Assembly: GCA_002431395.1 (NCBI GenBank)
Contig: DJEU01000006.1
Location: 1-39,296 of the forward strand
Direction: 5' to 3'
DNA: 39,296 bases
Source: Lachnoclostridium sp. UBA5890
Lineage (GTDB): Bacteria; Bacillota; Clostridia; Lachnospirales; Lachnospiraceae
Numbering within the stretch: position 1 is the first letter of the stretch; the number at the start of each line of letters is the position of its first letter. The notes beneath the pieces were generated by a model that saw only the letters and a program-made list of their open reading frames with translations, did no database searches and was not told where the DNA came from. The translations under genes were made by a program, and so were the position numbers. Shown piece after piece: positions 8,248 through 14,645 of this stretch.

Positions 8248-10038
8248 ATGATTACATATGGTTATTCGTTGCAGGGAAAGTCACATATTGATAGAAATAC
8301 GGTTTGTCAGGATTCCAGTGTAGCGGTGAAATTGAAATCCGGATATTATCTGGGTGTTGTAGCAGATGGAGTGGGAAGTGCGCCGCATTCCGATGTTGGA
8401 TCCAGAATTGCAGTGGAAAGTCTGCAGGCGTATTGTGAACAATATGTAAAAAAAGGGATGAAGGATGTAGAATTGGAAGATATTCTGCGGGACGGATATG
8501 AATATGCGTTTCGACAAGTGGAAAAGTTTGTCACGCAGCAGGGCGGTTCGATTGCGGATTATGATACGACATTATCCTCGGTACTTTATGATGGCACAAA
8601 GGTAGTGTTTGGACATGCCGGAGATGGTGGAATCATTGTTCGTAAAAAAGATGGAACCATTACCCCGATTACAGAGCGGCAGAAAGGGGCGGATGGCACT
8701 TCTGTCCGACCACTTCGTGCAGGAAATTCATCTTGGGATTTTGGTATATGCAACGATGAGACGGCGTCGGTCCTTTTGGTGACGGATGGTATGCTGGATG
8801 GTGTATTTCAGCCGGTTCTTGTCAATCTTCCATCCAGCGCGATGGAGCTGGCAAAAGGAACATTTGCCAAAAACAATGTTTATGTTACTGCGTGTGAGTT
8901 TTTTATGAATCCCAATATGGTTTATTTGAATCCACATGTAAAAAATCACGAGGCATACATGCAGCATGTTTTGAAAGGAAATCTGGAAAAAAAGGATCAA
9001 GATGATTTCTTGAAATGTATGATCTATGGTTATACAAAAACACTTGGAAAAGAGGAGGTTCGCCAGCTTTGTGAAGCAATTAAAAAGTATTATTTTGCAG
9101 TGTGGGCGGTTACCAAAGTAACGGATGATAAAAGTGTTGTCTGTCTTATGAATGAAAAGGCAAAAGTAACACCAAAAGAGCAGAAGTATTATCAGGAACC
9201 AAACTGGAAATGGCGTCAGGAATGTTATCAGGCACTGCTGTACGGAAAAGAACTGCCACCGGCTCCAAGTGATGATCCGTTATATACGGGAGAGAAGACT
9301 ATGGTACAGAAGCCACTTAGAAAGGTGCAAGAAAGAGAAATGGTAGAGCCACCAATTCACACACCACCAAAACGTGTACCGCCAAAAAAGTCGCGAAAGG
9401 TACGTTATCTTGTTATGACAGTAAGTGCCGCGATGATCTGCTTGGTAATCGGTTTGATCGTAGGGGTTAGCCTTGGTAATAGGACAAGCAGCAAGGATAA
9501 CAGGACAAACGTAGTTAAGGAATCCACCAGTTCGTCGAAGTCAAAAAGAAAAGAAGGCACGTCGTCTGCACAAACTGAGACATCAGATGTGGAAAAAAAG
9601 ATTGATGTGAAAACGGAAGCGGAAGAATTTTGGAGTTATTTAGAGAGTGTGGACTCAGATGAAATGAATGATGCGCAGGTAGAAGAATTAAAAGAACAGA
9701 TGGAAGAATTCGATGTGTTTGATAGGATTGCTGCGATAGAAGGATTTTCAGGCAGCTCCAATAATAGTGGCACATCATATGGAACAAATGGGTCTAAACC
9801 AACAAACACTCCGGCTTTAACAACATCTCAAACTTCCAAAAAACAAAATGGAACGGTAAATTCCAAATTGGATGATGCATTACAAATTTTAGAGGAAATG
9901 GATGAATTGGATGACGAGCAAAAGGACGTGTTTGAGAGAGAACTTCTTTGGCAGTATTGTGATAAAAAGGAAGAAAATGCAAATAGTTTTGCTGAATTAA
10001 GAAAGACATTGGAAATGGTATTGGATAACGATAACTAA
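8248..10038 (+). CDS. PP2C-family Ser/Thr protein phosphatase with membrane span and extracytoplasmic tail
   Basis: The product is 596 residues. The PP2C metal-binding signatures are in order: VADGVGSAPHSDVGS (Asp40), GHAGDGG (Asp126), LVTDGMLDG (Asp180) and TDDKSV (Asp293, Asp294). An insert of about 100 residues separates the last two. A Pro/Lys linker leads to one membrane span (about 386-408) and a Ser-rich, acidic tail of about 185 residues, probably outside. ATG 8248 is chosen over GTG 8242 because AGGAGGT ends at 8240. It probably reverses phosphorylation by the two kinases upstream, the PphC/YegK role in the related triad. The membrane anchor and long tail go beyond the compact form of that phosphatase. 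Confidence 0.9.
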   Translation: MITYGYSLQGKSHIDRNTVCQDSSVAVKLKSGYYLGVVADGVGSAPHSDVGSRIAVESLQAYCEQYVKKGMKDVELEDILRDGYEYAFRQVEKFVTQQGGSIADYDTTLSSVLYDGTKVVFGHAGDGGIIVRKKDGTITPITERQKGADGTSVRPLRAGNSSWDFGICNDETASVLLVTDGMLDGVFQPVLVNLPSSAMELAKGTFAKNNVYVTACEFFMNPNMVYLNPHVKNHEAYMQHVLKGNLEKKDQDDFLKCMIYGYTKTLGKEEVRQLCEAIKKYYFAVWAVTKVTDDKSVVCLMNEKAKVTPKEQKYYQEPNWKWRQECYQALLYGKELPPAPSDDPLYTGEKTMVQKPLRKVQEREMVEPPIHTPPKRVPPKKSRKVRYLVMTVSAAMICLVIGLIVGVSLGNRTSSKDNRTNVVKESTSSSKSKRKEGTSSAQTETSDVEKKIDVKTEAEEFWSYLESVDSDEMNDAQVEELKEQMEEFDVFDRIAAIEGFSGSSNNSGTSYGTNGSKPTNTPALTTSQTSKKQNGTVNSKLDDALQILEEMDELDDEQKDVFERELLWQYCDKKEENANSFAELRKTLEMVLDNDN

Positions 10039-10060
10039 GTACCACGGAAGGATGAGCACA

Positions 10061-10180
10061 ATGGCAAAATATTGTATGCGATGTGGCGAGAAAAATGAGG
10101 ACGGAGTAAGTGTCTGCAAGGGATGTGGCATGCCTTTGGAGGAATCGCCGTCCCATAATGAAAGATTGATATTCGGATAA
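10061..10180 (+). CDS. Mini zinc-ribbon protein, probably the N-terminal remnant of a longer gene
   Basis: The product is 39 residues. It has CxxC…CxxC (CMRCG, CKGCG), followed by PLEESPSHNERLIFG and a stop. The start has a modest ribosome-binding site (GGAAGGATG). It lies 22 nt after the phosphatase gene and is probably co-transcribed. The zinc ribbon resembles those that begin other genes of this operon, where they are followed by larger domains. An overlapping frame opens a few bases before this stop (about 10162) and runs into the fragment at 10198-10440, so a frameshift may have cut one larger gene. Confidence 0.5.
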   Translation: MAKYCMRCGEKNEDGVSVCKGCGMPLEESPSHNERLIFG

Positions 10181-10440
10181 AAAGAATCTATGTAGATATG
10201 GCAGATGGAAGTGTGTATTTGACCTATCTTCCGATCAATGTAAGATGTTATTCGGATCCAATGTATTTGGAGGCCGATTTAAGTAAAGATCTTTCTTATA
10301 TGATACGGACGATGCCAAATCTGCAGGGCAGTGGCAGCAAGATCATTGAACAGATGTTAGACGAACCGGCGTGCTTGTTTGCCAGCATTATGGCGTCGAT
10401 ACGGCAAAGTTTATCAATGTCAACAGAAACCGGATATTAA
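10162..10440 (+). pseudogene. Fragment of an unrecognised gene downstream of the mini zinc ribbon
   Basis: The frame is open from 10162 after a stop at 10159. It begins KIDIRIKRIYVDMADGSVYL and continues TYLPINVRCY… to SMSTETGY. The only methionine start (10198) has no ribosome-binding site. The phrase YVDMADGSVYLTYLP vaguely recalls the N-terminal domains of FHA-type accessory proteins in Firmicutes, but this is only an impression and no FHA domain is present. It stops just before the repeat copy at 10452, so the 3' part was probably lost when that junction formed. Read with the preceding ORF, it may be the middle of a zinc-ribbon accessory gene of this operon. Confidence 0.4.
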
Positions 10441-10462
10441 TGGCGATAAGGAGGAACCGAAG

Positions 10463-10666
10463 ATGGGACAGATTTCAGATGTGTTAGATCAAATAGAAGC
10501 AATCATGTTTGATAAAGGTGTTGAGCGAGGTGTTGAGCAGGAGCGCCAACGTGTCAATCGTTTGCATGCAGCACTGATCAAAGACGACCGTACAGCAGAA
10601 CTTTTTCAAGCAACGCAGGATCCGGAACTTCAGGAGAAGTTGATGAAAGAGTACGGAATAGAGTAA
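10463..10666 (+). pseudogene. Second Rpn-family C-terminal tail without its nuclease domain
   Basis: The product is 67 residues, MGQISDVLDQIEAIMFDKG to …LMKEYGIE, closely similar to the tail at 118-330. A strong ribosome-binding site (AAGGAGG at 10448-10454) precedes the ATG, so it could still be translated. The frame is open upstream to about 10379 (…KPDINGDKEEPK), which loosely matches the linker in the left copy, but no nuclease domain is present. It is best read as a remnant. A small stand-alone protein cannot be excluded, because both copies keep the ribosome-binding site. Confidence 0.55.
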
Positions 10667-10713
10667 CTGGTAATAAGCAGCTTATAAAAAATTGTGTGGT
10701 AAAAGGAAACGAC

Positions 10714-10748
10714 CGCCAAATGGATGGAAATCTGTTTGGCGTTTTTTT
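10714..10748 (+). terminator. Terminator after the second Rpn tail
   Basis: CGCCAAA (10714-10720) pairs with TTTGGCG (10735-10741), followed by seven T. It is homologous to the terminator at 365-407 but with the outer stem decayed. It marks the probable end of the signalling operon. Confidence 0.7.
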
Positions 10749-10760
10749 AATGAAAAAATT

Positions 10761-10792
10761 GGAAAAAAATTTGAACTTTTGCCTGATATAAT
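10761..10792 (+). promoter_or_regulatory. Putative promoter of the amidase/lectin gene, same motif as at 1353
   Basis: GGAAAAAAATTTGAAC (10761-10776), then 10 nt, then TATAAT (10787-10792). The block and gap are identical to 1353-1384. A GATAAA at 10794-10799 would be 17 nt from TTGAAC and is an alternative -10 box at this site only. Confidence 0.55.
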
Positions 10793-10867
10793 AGATAAAA
10801 ATATGGAATGATCATAAAAGAGGTAAATGCAAATTATATCAAGAAATTAAGTTAGGAGGCGGTTCAT

Positions 10868-13408
10868 ATGAACACGAAAAAATGGTATCATTTGTTCTTA
10901 CTAACCGGATTTATGATGTTGGTTTCGCTGGGAATGTCCGTTAAAGCGGATGCGGCGACGATCATGGATCTGGAGAGAAAATTCCCCAATGGGGCATATT
11001 GGAATCATGTAGTTCAAAGCGGTCATCGTTATTCCAATTATAATGATGTAGGAAGCTGTAATAATCCGGACGGCTACACATGGACACCGTGTAATACACA
11101 CAAGGGAAGTGTTGGAGTAGGCGGTTATGATTGTAATTCTTTTGGGGGAGGCATGCAGTGTAATGGATTTGCACGGAAACTTGCGTATGATCTGTATGGT
11201 TCAATGCATTCTTCCTGGGGGAGAGGAAATATCAATACGTTGAAGCGAGGAGATGTTATTCATTATAAAGCGGCAGACACTGACCCTAGTTATGGACATT
11301 GGGGCATGGTTATTGGCAGAAGCGGAACAACTGTTACGCTGGGAGAGGCAAACCGGAATGGAAACTGTAAGATTAGCTGGGGACGTACACTTAATCTTGC
11401 GACCGTTACCAGTTATGAAATTTATTCTGCTCCGTATGAGGCTACATTTGATGTGGCAGATACCCAGGCCCCAACGATCAGCAATGTCCGCATTACCGAT
11501 GTAAATGCGGATGGCTACACCGTTGTGTGTGATGTTAGTGACAATGTGGGAGTGAGCAAAATAGAATTTCCATCTTGGAACATTGACATCCATCAAGGGG
11601 AGGATGCAAACTGGATCGCAGGAAGTGTTTCCGGGAATACGGCGTCGGCGCGAATTTCACTTTCGGCGCTTAAATCAGGGGCGATCCAAGGGAGTTATCT
11701 CACAGATATTTATGTCTGGGATGCGGCAGGAAACCGTTCTTCCGGAAGATGTCCGATCGTATATATTGACCGGACGGCGCCGACATTGAGTGATGTAAGG
11801 ATTGTTGAGCAGGATTCCAAGGGGTATATTTTGGAATGTAAAGCCTCCGATGACAAAGCGGTTGACCGCGTGCAGTTCCCGACGTGGACCGAGGTAAATG
11901 GTCAAGATGATCTGGCGGCAGACTGGATACATAATTCATCCATAACCGGAACCAAGGTAGGAGATGATGTGTATCGTTTCCGCGTAAATATATCTGAACA
12001 TAACAACGAATATGGCAGATATGTTACCCATGTGTATGTGTTTGACAAATGCGGAAATAGCGCGGTGATACCAATTGACACAAGACTTGTCGGAGGTTTG
12101 GCACCGCAGAAGATTTTGAAAAATGGAAATGCACTGTTGACCCTTTATAATGAAGATTATTCCTGGAATGATATCAATGCGCTGGCTGCGGGGATGCGAA
12201 GCAGTCTGGCAGAGATTCCGGATGAAGAAAAAGACAATGTAATCAAGGATTTTGTCGCGAATCAGATCCGGAAATATTATTACATTGGCGCGAGCGTGGA
12301 AGAAAAGGGCAAGGCTTGGAAATGGAACAGTGGAAGTGAAATGAGTTACACTAATTGGGAGGACAATCAGCCCGATTGTGCCGGAGATAATGAATTTTAT
12401 CTTGGTGTGACGCAGTCAAATGGTAAATGGAACGATATGCCTTCTTATTTTAATGATGGCGGATTTATCGTTGAGACGCCATTGGATATGAAAGCGGATG
12501 CAGAACTCGAATATGATGGAAAAATAGTCAAATTTTTCAAAGCATCGCTTCCTTATAAAGTGGCGCAGAGATTTTGTGAAGAAAATGGCGGATCGCTTGT
12601 AAAAATTGATTCGCAGGAGAAAAATGATGCCATTGCCAAAAAAGTAGCGGAAATCGACGAATGGACTTTTTTCGTCGGTGCGACAGATGAAAAAGAAGAA
12701 GGAACCTTTGTCTGGCAGGATGGAAGTCCTCTAACTTACCAGAACTGGGCGGCTAACGAGCCGAATAATGATGCGATATGCGGCGAAGAAGATTATGTAC
12801 AGATGTACCGGGATGGAACGTGGAACGATCTTCACGGCTGGAGAAATACAATCGGTTTTATTGGCGAATTTGACAAAGAAGCGGATCCGACACCGACGCC
12901 GACGGCCAAACCACAGGAGACAAAGGCACCTCAGGAAAGTGCGGGCCCACAGGAAACAAAGGCACCACAAGCAACGAAAACGCCACAGAACACGAGTGGT
13001 TCTCAGGCGACAGCAAAACCACAGCAGACAAAACGTACGCAGACAAACAAGACTTCAAATACCGGAAATTCATCTTCGGGAAGCAGCTATAAAACCGGTT
13101 CCACATACAAGAAAGTGACACCGAAGCGGGTAACCGGAGTAAAAGTGAAGAAGAGCGATACAAACGAGTGGAAAATTTCCTGGAAGAAAGTCAAAAAAGC
13201 CGATCATTATCAGGTGAAATTGGCGAGAAACCGTGCTTTTACAAAGGGAAAGAAACAGGATGATCGTTATTCTACGGCAGACTATTTCTGGAACTTAAAG
13301 AAAAAGAAAACCTACTATATTAAAGTGCGGGCCGTGTATTATAATTATAATAATGCGACGTATTATTATGGGAAATGGAGCAGGATTAAGAAAACAAAAA
13401 TAAAGTAA
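10868..13408 (+). CDS. Secreted amidase-like protein with GBS-Bsp-like and C-type-lectin-like domains
   Basis: The product is 846 residues. A signal peptide (about 1-29) is followed by a CHAP/NlpC-like amidase domain (about 31-190) with probable catalytic Cys98 in QCNGFAR and His144 in GHWGMV, and Glu160/Asn162 nearby. Two GBS-Bsp-like repeats follow (about 199-300 and 303-405; each starts APTxSxVRI/V and ends with DxxGN). Then come two C-type-lectin-like units: a shortened one (about 469-540, WNDMP) and a fuller one (about 551-667, with NWAANEPNN and WNDLHG). A Pro/Thr/Gln-rich linker and a lysine-rich Fn3-like domain (about 751-846) end the protein. There is no LPxTG motif. The likely role is cell-wall hydrolysis or remodelling with carbohydrate or surface binding. 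The ribosome-binding site TTAGGAGG fits ATG 10868. Confidence 0.8.
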   Translation: MNTKKWYHLFLLTGFMMLVSLGMSVKADAATIMDLERKFPNGAYWNHVVQSGHRYSNYNDVGSCNNPDGYTWTPCNTHKGSVGVGGYDCNSFGGGMQCNGFARKLAYDLYGSMHSSWGRGNINTLKRGDVIHYKAADTDPSYGHWGMVIGRSGTTVTLGEANRNGNCKISWGRTLNLATVTSYEIYSAPYEATFDVADTQAPTISNVRITDVNADGYTVVCDVSDNVGVSKIEFPSWNIDIHQGEDANWIAGSVSGNTASARISLSALKSGAIQGSYLTDIYVWDAAGNRSSGRCPIVYIDRTAPTLSDVRIVEQDSKGYILECKASDDKAVDRVQFPTWTEVNGQDDLAADWIHNSSITGTKVGDDVYRFRVNISEHNNEYGRYVTHVYVFDKCGNSAVIPIDTRLVGGLAPQKILKNGNALLTLYNEDYSWNDINALAAGMRSSLAEIPDEEKDNVIKDFVANQIRKYYYIGASVEEKGKAWKWNSGSEMSYTNWEDNQPDCAGDNEFYLGVTQSNGKWNDMPSYFNDGGFIVETPLDMKADAELEYDGKIVKFFKASLPYKVAQRFCEENGGSLVKIDSQEKNDAIAKKVAEIDEWTFFVGATDEKEEGTFVWQDGSPLTYQNWAANEPNNDAICGEEDYVQMYRDGTWNDLHGWRNTIGFIGEFDKEADPTPTPTAKPQETKAPQESAGPQETKAPQATKTPQNTSGSQATAKPQQTKRTQTNKTSNTGNSSSGSSYKTGSTYKKVTPKRVTGVKVKKSDTNEWKISWKKVKKADHYQVKLARNRAFTKGKKQDDRYSTADYFWNLKKKKTYYIKVRAVYYNYNNATYYYGKWSRIKKTKIK

Positions 13409-13419
13409 ATGTGAATGGA

Positions 13420-13457
13420 AAAGAGAGTTGCCGGAAAGTTAAGAGGTGGCTCTCTTT
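13420..13457. terminator. Bidirectional terminator between convergent genes
   Basis: AAAGAGAGTTGCC (13420-13432) pairs with GGTGGCTCTCTTT (13445-13457), including three G-T wobbles. It lies just after the amidase gene and overlaps the stop codon of the minus-strand LytTR gene. Confidence 0.7.
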
Positions 13458-14172
13458 ATATTTCAAGAGAGCGGGTCGAATAGTCTACAAATGCGGACAT
13501 GATGTTCAAGTAATTTTTCTTGCTGATCGGAACGGACTGGCCGGTGGAGAGGGTAATCTGATAGCGGGCTATTTTCACGATGTGAGCCATGTTGACCAGA
13601 TAACTTTTATGTGCTCGGATGAATGTGGAACTCGGAAGATCCTCTTCAATTTTTTTCAGCGTTCCGGAAAAGGTGTGTTTTTCGCCGGAAGTTAAATGAA
13701 CGGAAAGATCGTGTCCATAGATTTCAAAGAATAGAATATCGGAAACAGGAAGTGCCAGGATGCCTTCTCTGGATTTGACGTAAAAACTCTGCTCTGCATG
13801 TTTGCCAAAAAAGCGCTCAAGCGCTTCGTCCAGTTTTTCAAGTTTTTCCGTTTTAATAAGGTAATGCAGCGGCGAGACATCAAAACTTTCCAAGGCGTAA
13901 TCACTACTGGAACTTAAAAAGATGATGTCTGTGTCGGCGTGAAGAGAACGCAGACAGCGAGCCGTCTCAATTCCGGTCGTGTCTTGGAAAACGATATCCA
14001 GAAATAGAAGATCAAACGATTCACCCTGTTCAAAACGGGAAATCAGCTCGAAAGGAGTGTCAAACGATAAAATTTTAAACATGATATTGCGGCTGTTTAA
14101 TCTTGAAATTAAAGCTTCCTTTAATAGAGCTGCAAATTGAGAATCATCGTCGCATATGGCAAATCTGTACAT
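13456..14172 (-). CDS. LytTR-family response regulator, no partner kinase nearby
   Basis: The product is 238 residues. The receiver domain (about 1-120) has the acidic pair in ICDDD, the phosphoacceptor Asp in LLFLDIVF and the Lys in LIKTEKL. The LytTR DNA-binding domain (about 135-235) has FEIYGHDLSVHL, FIRAHKSYLVN and ISKKNYL. Such regulators normally act with a LytS/AgrC-type histidine kinase; none is adjacent, as the next genes on both sides encode surface proteins on the other strand. The start at 14172 is preceded by AAAGGGG at correct spacing. The frame also extends upstream in frame into the repeat region (MNEGSCSIVLARKRHEA…), which I do not include. It may control the flanking surface genes; this is inferred. 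Confidence 0.85.
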   Translation of the reverse strand: MYRFAICDDDSQFAALLKEALISRLNSRNIMFKILSFDTPFELISRFEQGESFDLLFLDIVFQDTTGIETARCLRSLHADTDIIFLSSSSDYALESFDVSPLHYLIKTEKLEKLDEALERFFGKHAEQSFYVKSREGILALPVSDILFFEIYGHDLSVHLTSGEKHTFSGTLKKIEEDLPSSTFIRAHKSYLVNMAHIVKIARYQITLSTGQSVPISKKNYLNIMSAFVDYSTRSLEI

Positions 14173-14194
14173 TGACAGGCCCCTTTCTGTTCTA

Positions 14195-14272
14195 ATCTTA
14201 ATGAACGCAGCTTCATGCCTCTTACGTGCAAGCACGATGCTGCATGAACCTTCGTTCATTGATCCTGAATAG
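14195..14272 (-). repeat. 78-bp repeat R1, proximal to the LytTR gene
   Basis: By eye this is base-for-base identical to 14394-14471. It contains nested inverted repeats: AATGAACG (14200-14207) with CGTTCATT (14253-14260), TTCATGC with GCATGAA, and GTGC-AA-GCAC at the centre. On the minus strand it carries AGGATCAATG, a possible weak ribosome-binding site and start. Confidence 0.9.
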
Positions 14273-14281
14273 CTGCATGTT

Positions 14282-14476
14282 GGTAACTATTCAGGACTTC
14301 CCCCATCTACATATTCGCATTTCGAACACTTCGTGTTCTTTCCCGCCTTTGACAAGGCTAAAAATGCTCATATGCATGGGGAGCCCTATTAGGATCTTAA
14401 TGAACGCAGCTTCATGCCTCTTACGTGCAAGCACGATGCTGCATGAACCTTCGTTCATTGATCCTGAATAGTTACC
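14282..14476 (-). ncRNA. Candidate structured leader RNA or MITE-like element upstream of the LytTR gene
   Basis: The 195-bp unit is bounded by a perfect 15-bp inverted repeat (GGTAACTATTCAGGA at 14282-14296; its complement at 14462-14476). Read on the minus strand, the interior has the R2 hairpin (14399-14459). Then comes a long helix: CCCCAT (14381-14376), CATAT, GA, GCATTT pairing with AAATGC, GA, ATATG and ATGGGG (14306-14301). This helix caps two hairpins, GCCTT-GTCA-AAGGC and GAACAC-GAA-GTGTTC. The opposed GA/GA internal loop could form tandem sheared pairs only on the minus strand, which supports an RNA in that direction. The predicted transcript start is within a few bases of the 5' end of the closing helix. 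No known riboswitch class was recognised. A short inverted-repeat mobile element is the main alternative. Confidence 0.5.
14394..14471 (-). repeat. 78-bp repeat R2, distal to the LytTR gene
   Basis: This is identical to R1 over all 78 bp. It forms the first hairpin inside the 195-nt structured element, with outer stem 14399-14406 and 14452-14459. Perfect identity of a non-coding-looking repeat suggests recent duplication or gene conversion. Confidence 0.9.
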
Positions 14477-14485
14477 TTTTTCCTT

Positions 14486-14514
14486 AGTATACGAAAAATT
14501 TATACAGTTGTCAA
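14486..14514 (-). promoter_or_regulatory. Sigma-A-type promoter for the LytTR leader transcript
   Basis: On the minus strand, TTGACA (14514-14509), a 17-nt spacer and TATACT (14491-14486) give a near-consensus promoter. Transcription should start near 14479-14480, leaving a leader of about 305 nt before the LytTR start codon. Confidence 0.8.
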
Positions 14515-14569
14515 TTTGTTTATAAAAAATTCCCGTTTGTGTTATATGAGGGATTTTTATGAAAAAAAC

Positions 14570-14598
14570 AAGACAGCAATGGATTTTTATGGTATAAA
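14570..14598 (+). promoter_or_regulatory. Promoter of the giant surface-protein gene
   Basis: AAGACA (14570-14575), a 17-nt spacer and TATAAA (14593-14598) with the extended -10 TG at 14590-14591. The start codon is 48 nt downstream, with AAGGAGG at 14631-14637. Confidence 0.6.
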
Positions 14599-14645
14599 TT
14601 AGAGTAGGGTAATAGAAAAATTTTAGGTATAAGGAGGAAATGTGT

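Larger units (their letters stand above)
10452..10748 (+). repeat. Right copy of the diverged direct repeat flanking the signalling operon
   Basis: This is homologous to 112-407 and in the same orientation, including the ribosome-binding site, the tail ORF, the stretch GTGTGGTAAAA and the terminator with the GACCGCCAAATGGATG block. Divergence is spread along the whole length, so this is an old paralogous pair and not a recent target-site duplication. Confidence 0.75.

Noticed and set aside
1..10748. Complete tellurite-resistance (Ter) locus
   Set aside because: Only the TerY-like vWA gene and its kinase and phosphatase partners are present; no TerC, TerD/E/Z or TerB gene is seen.
14194..14476. 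CRISPR array
   Set aside because: There are only two 78-bp copies, too long for CRISPR repeats, with internal hairpins and no spacers or cas genes.
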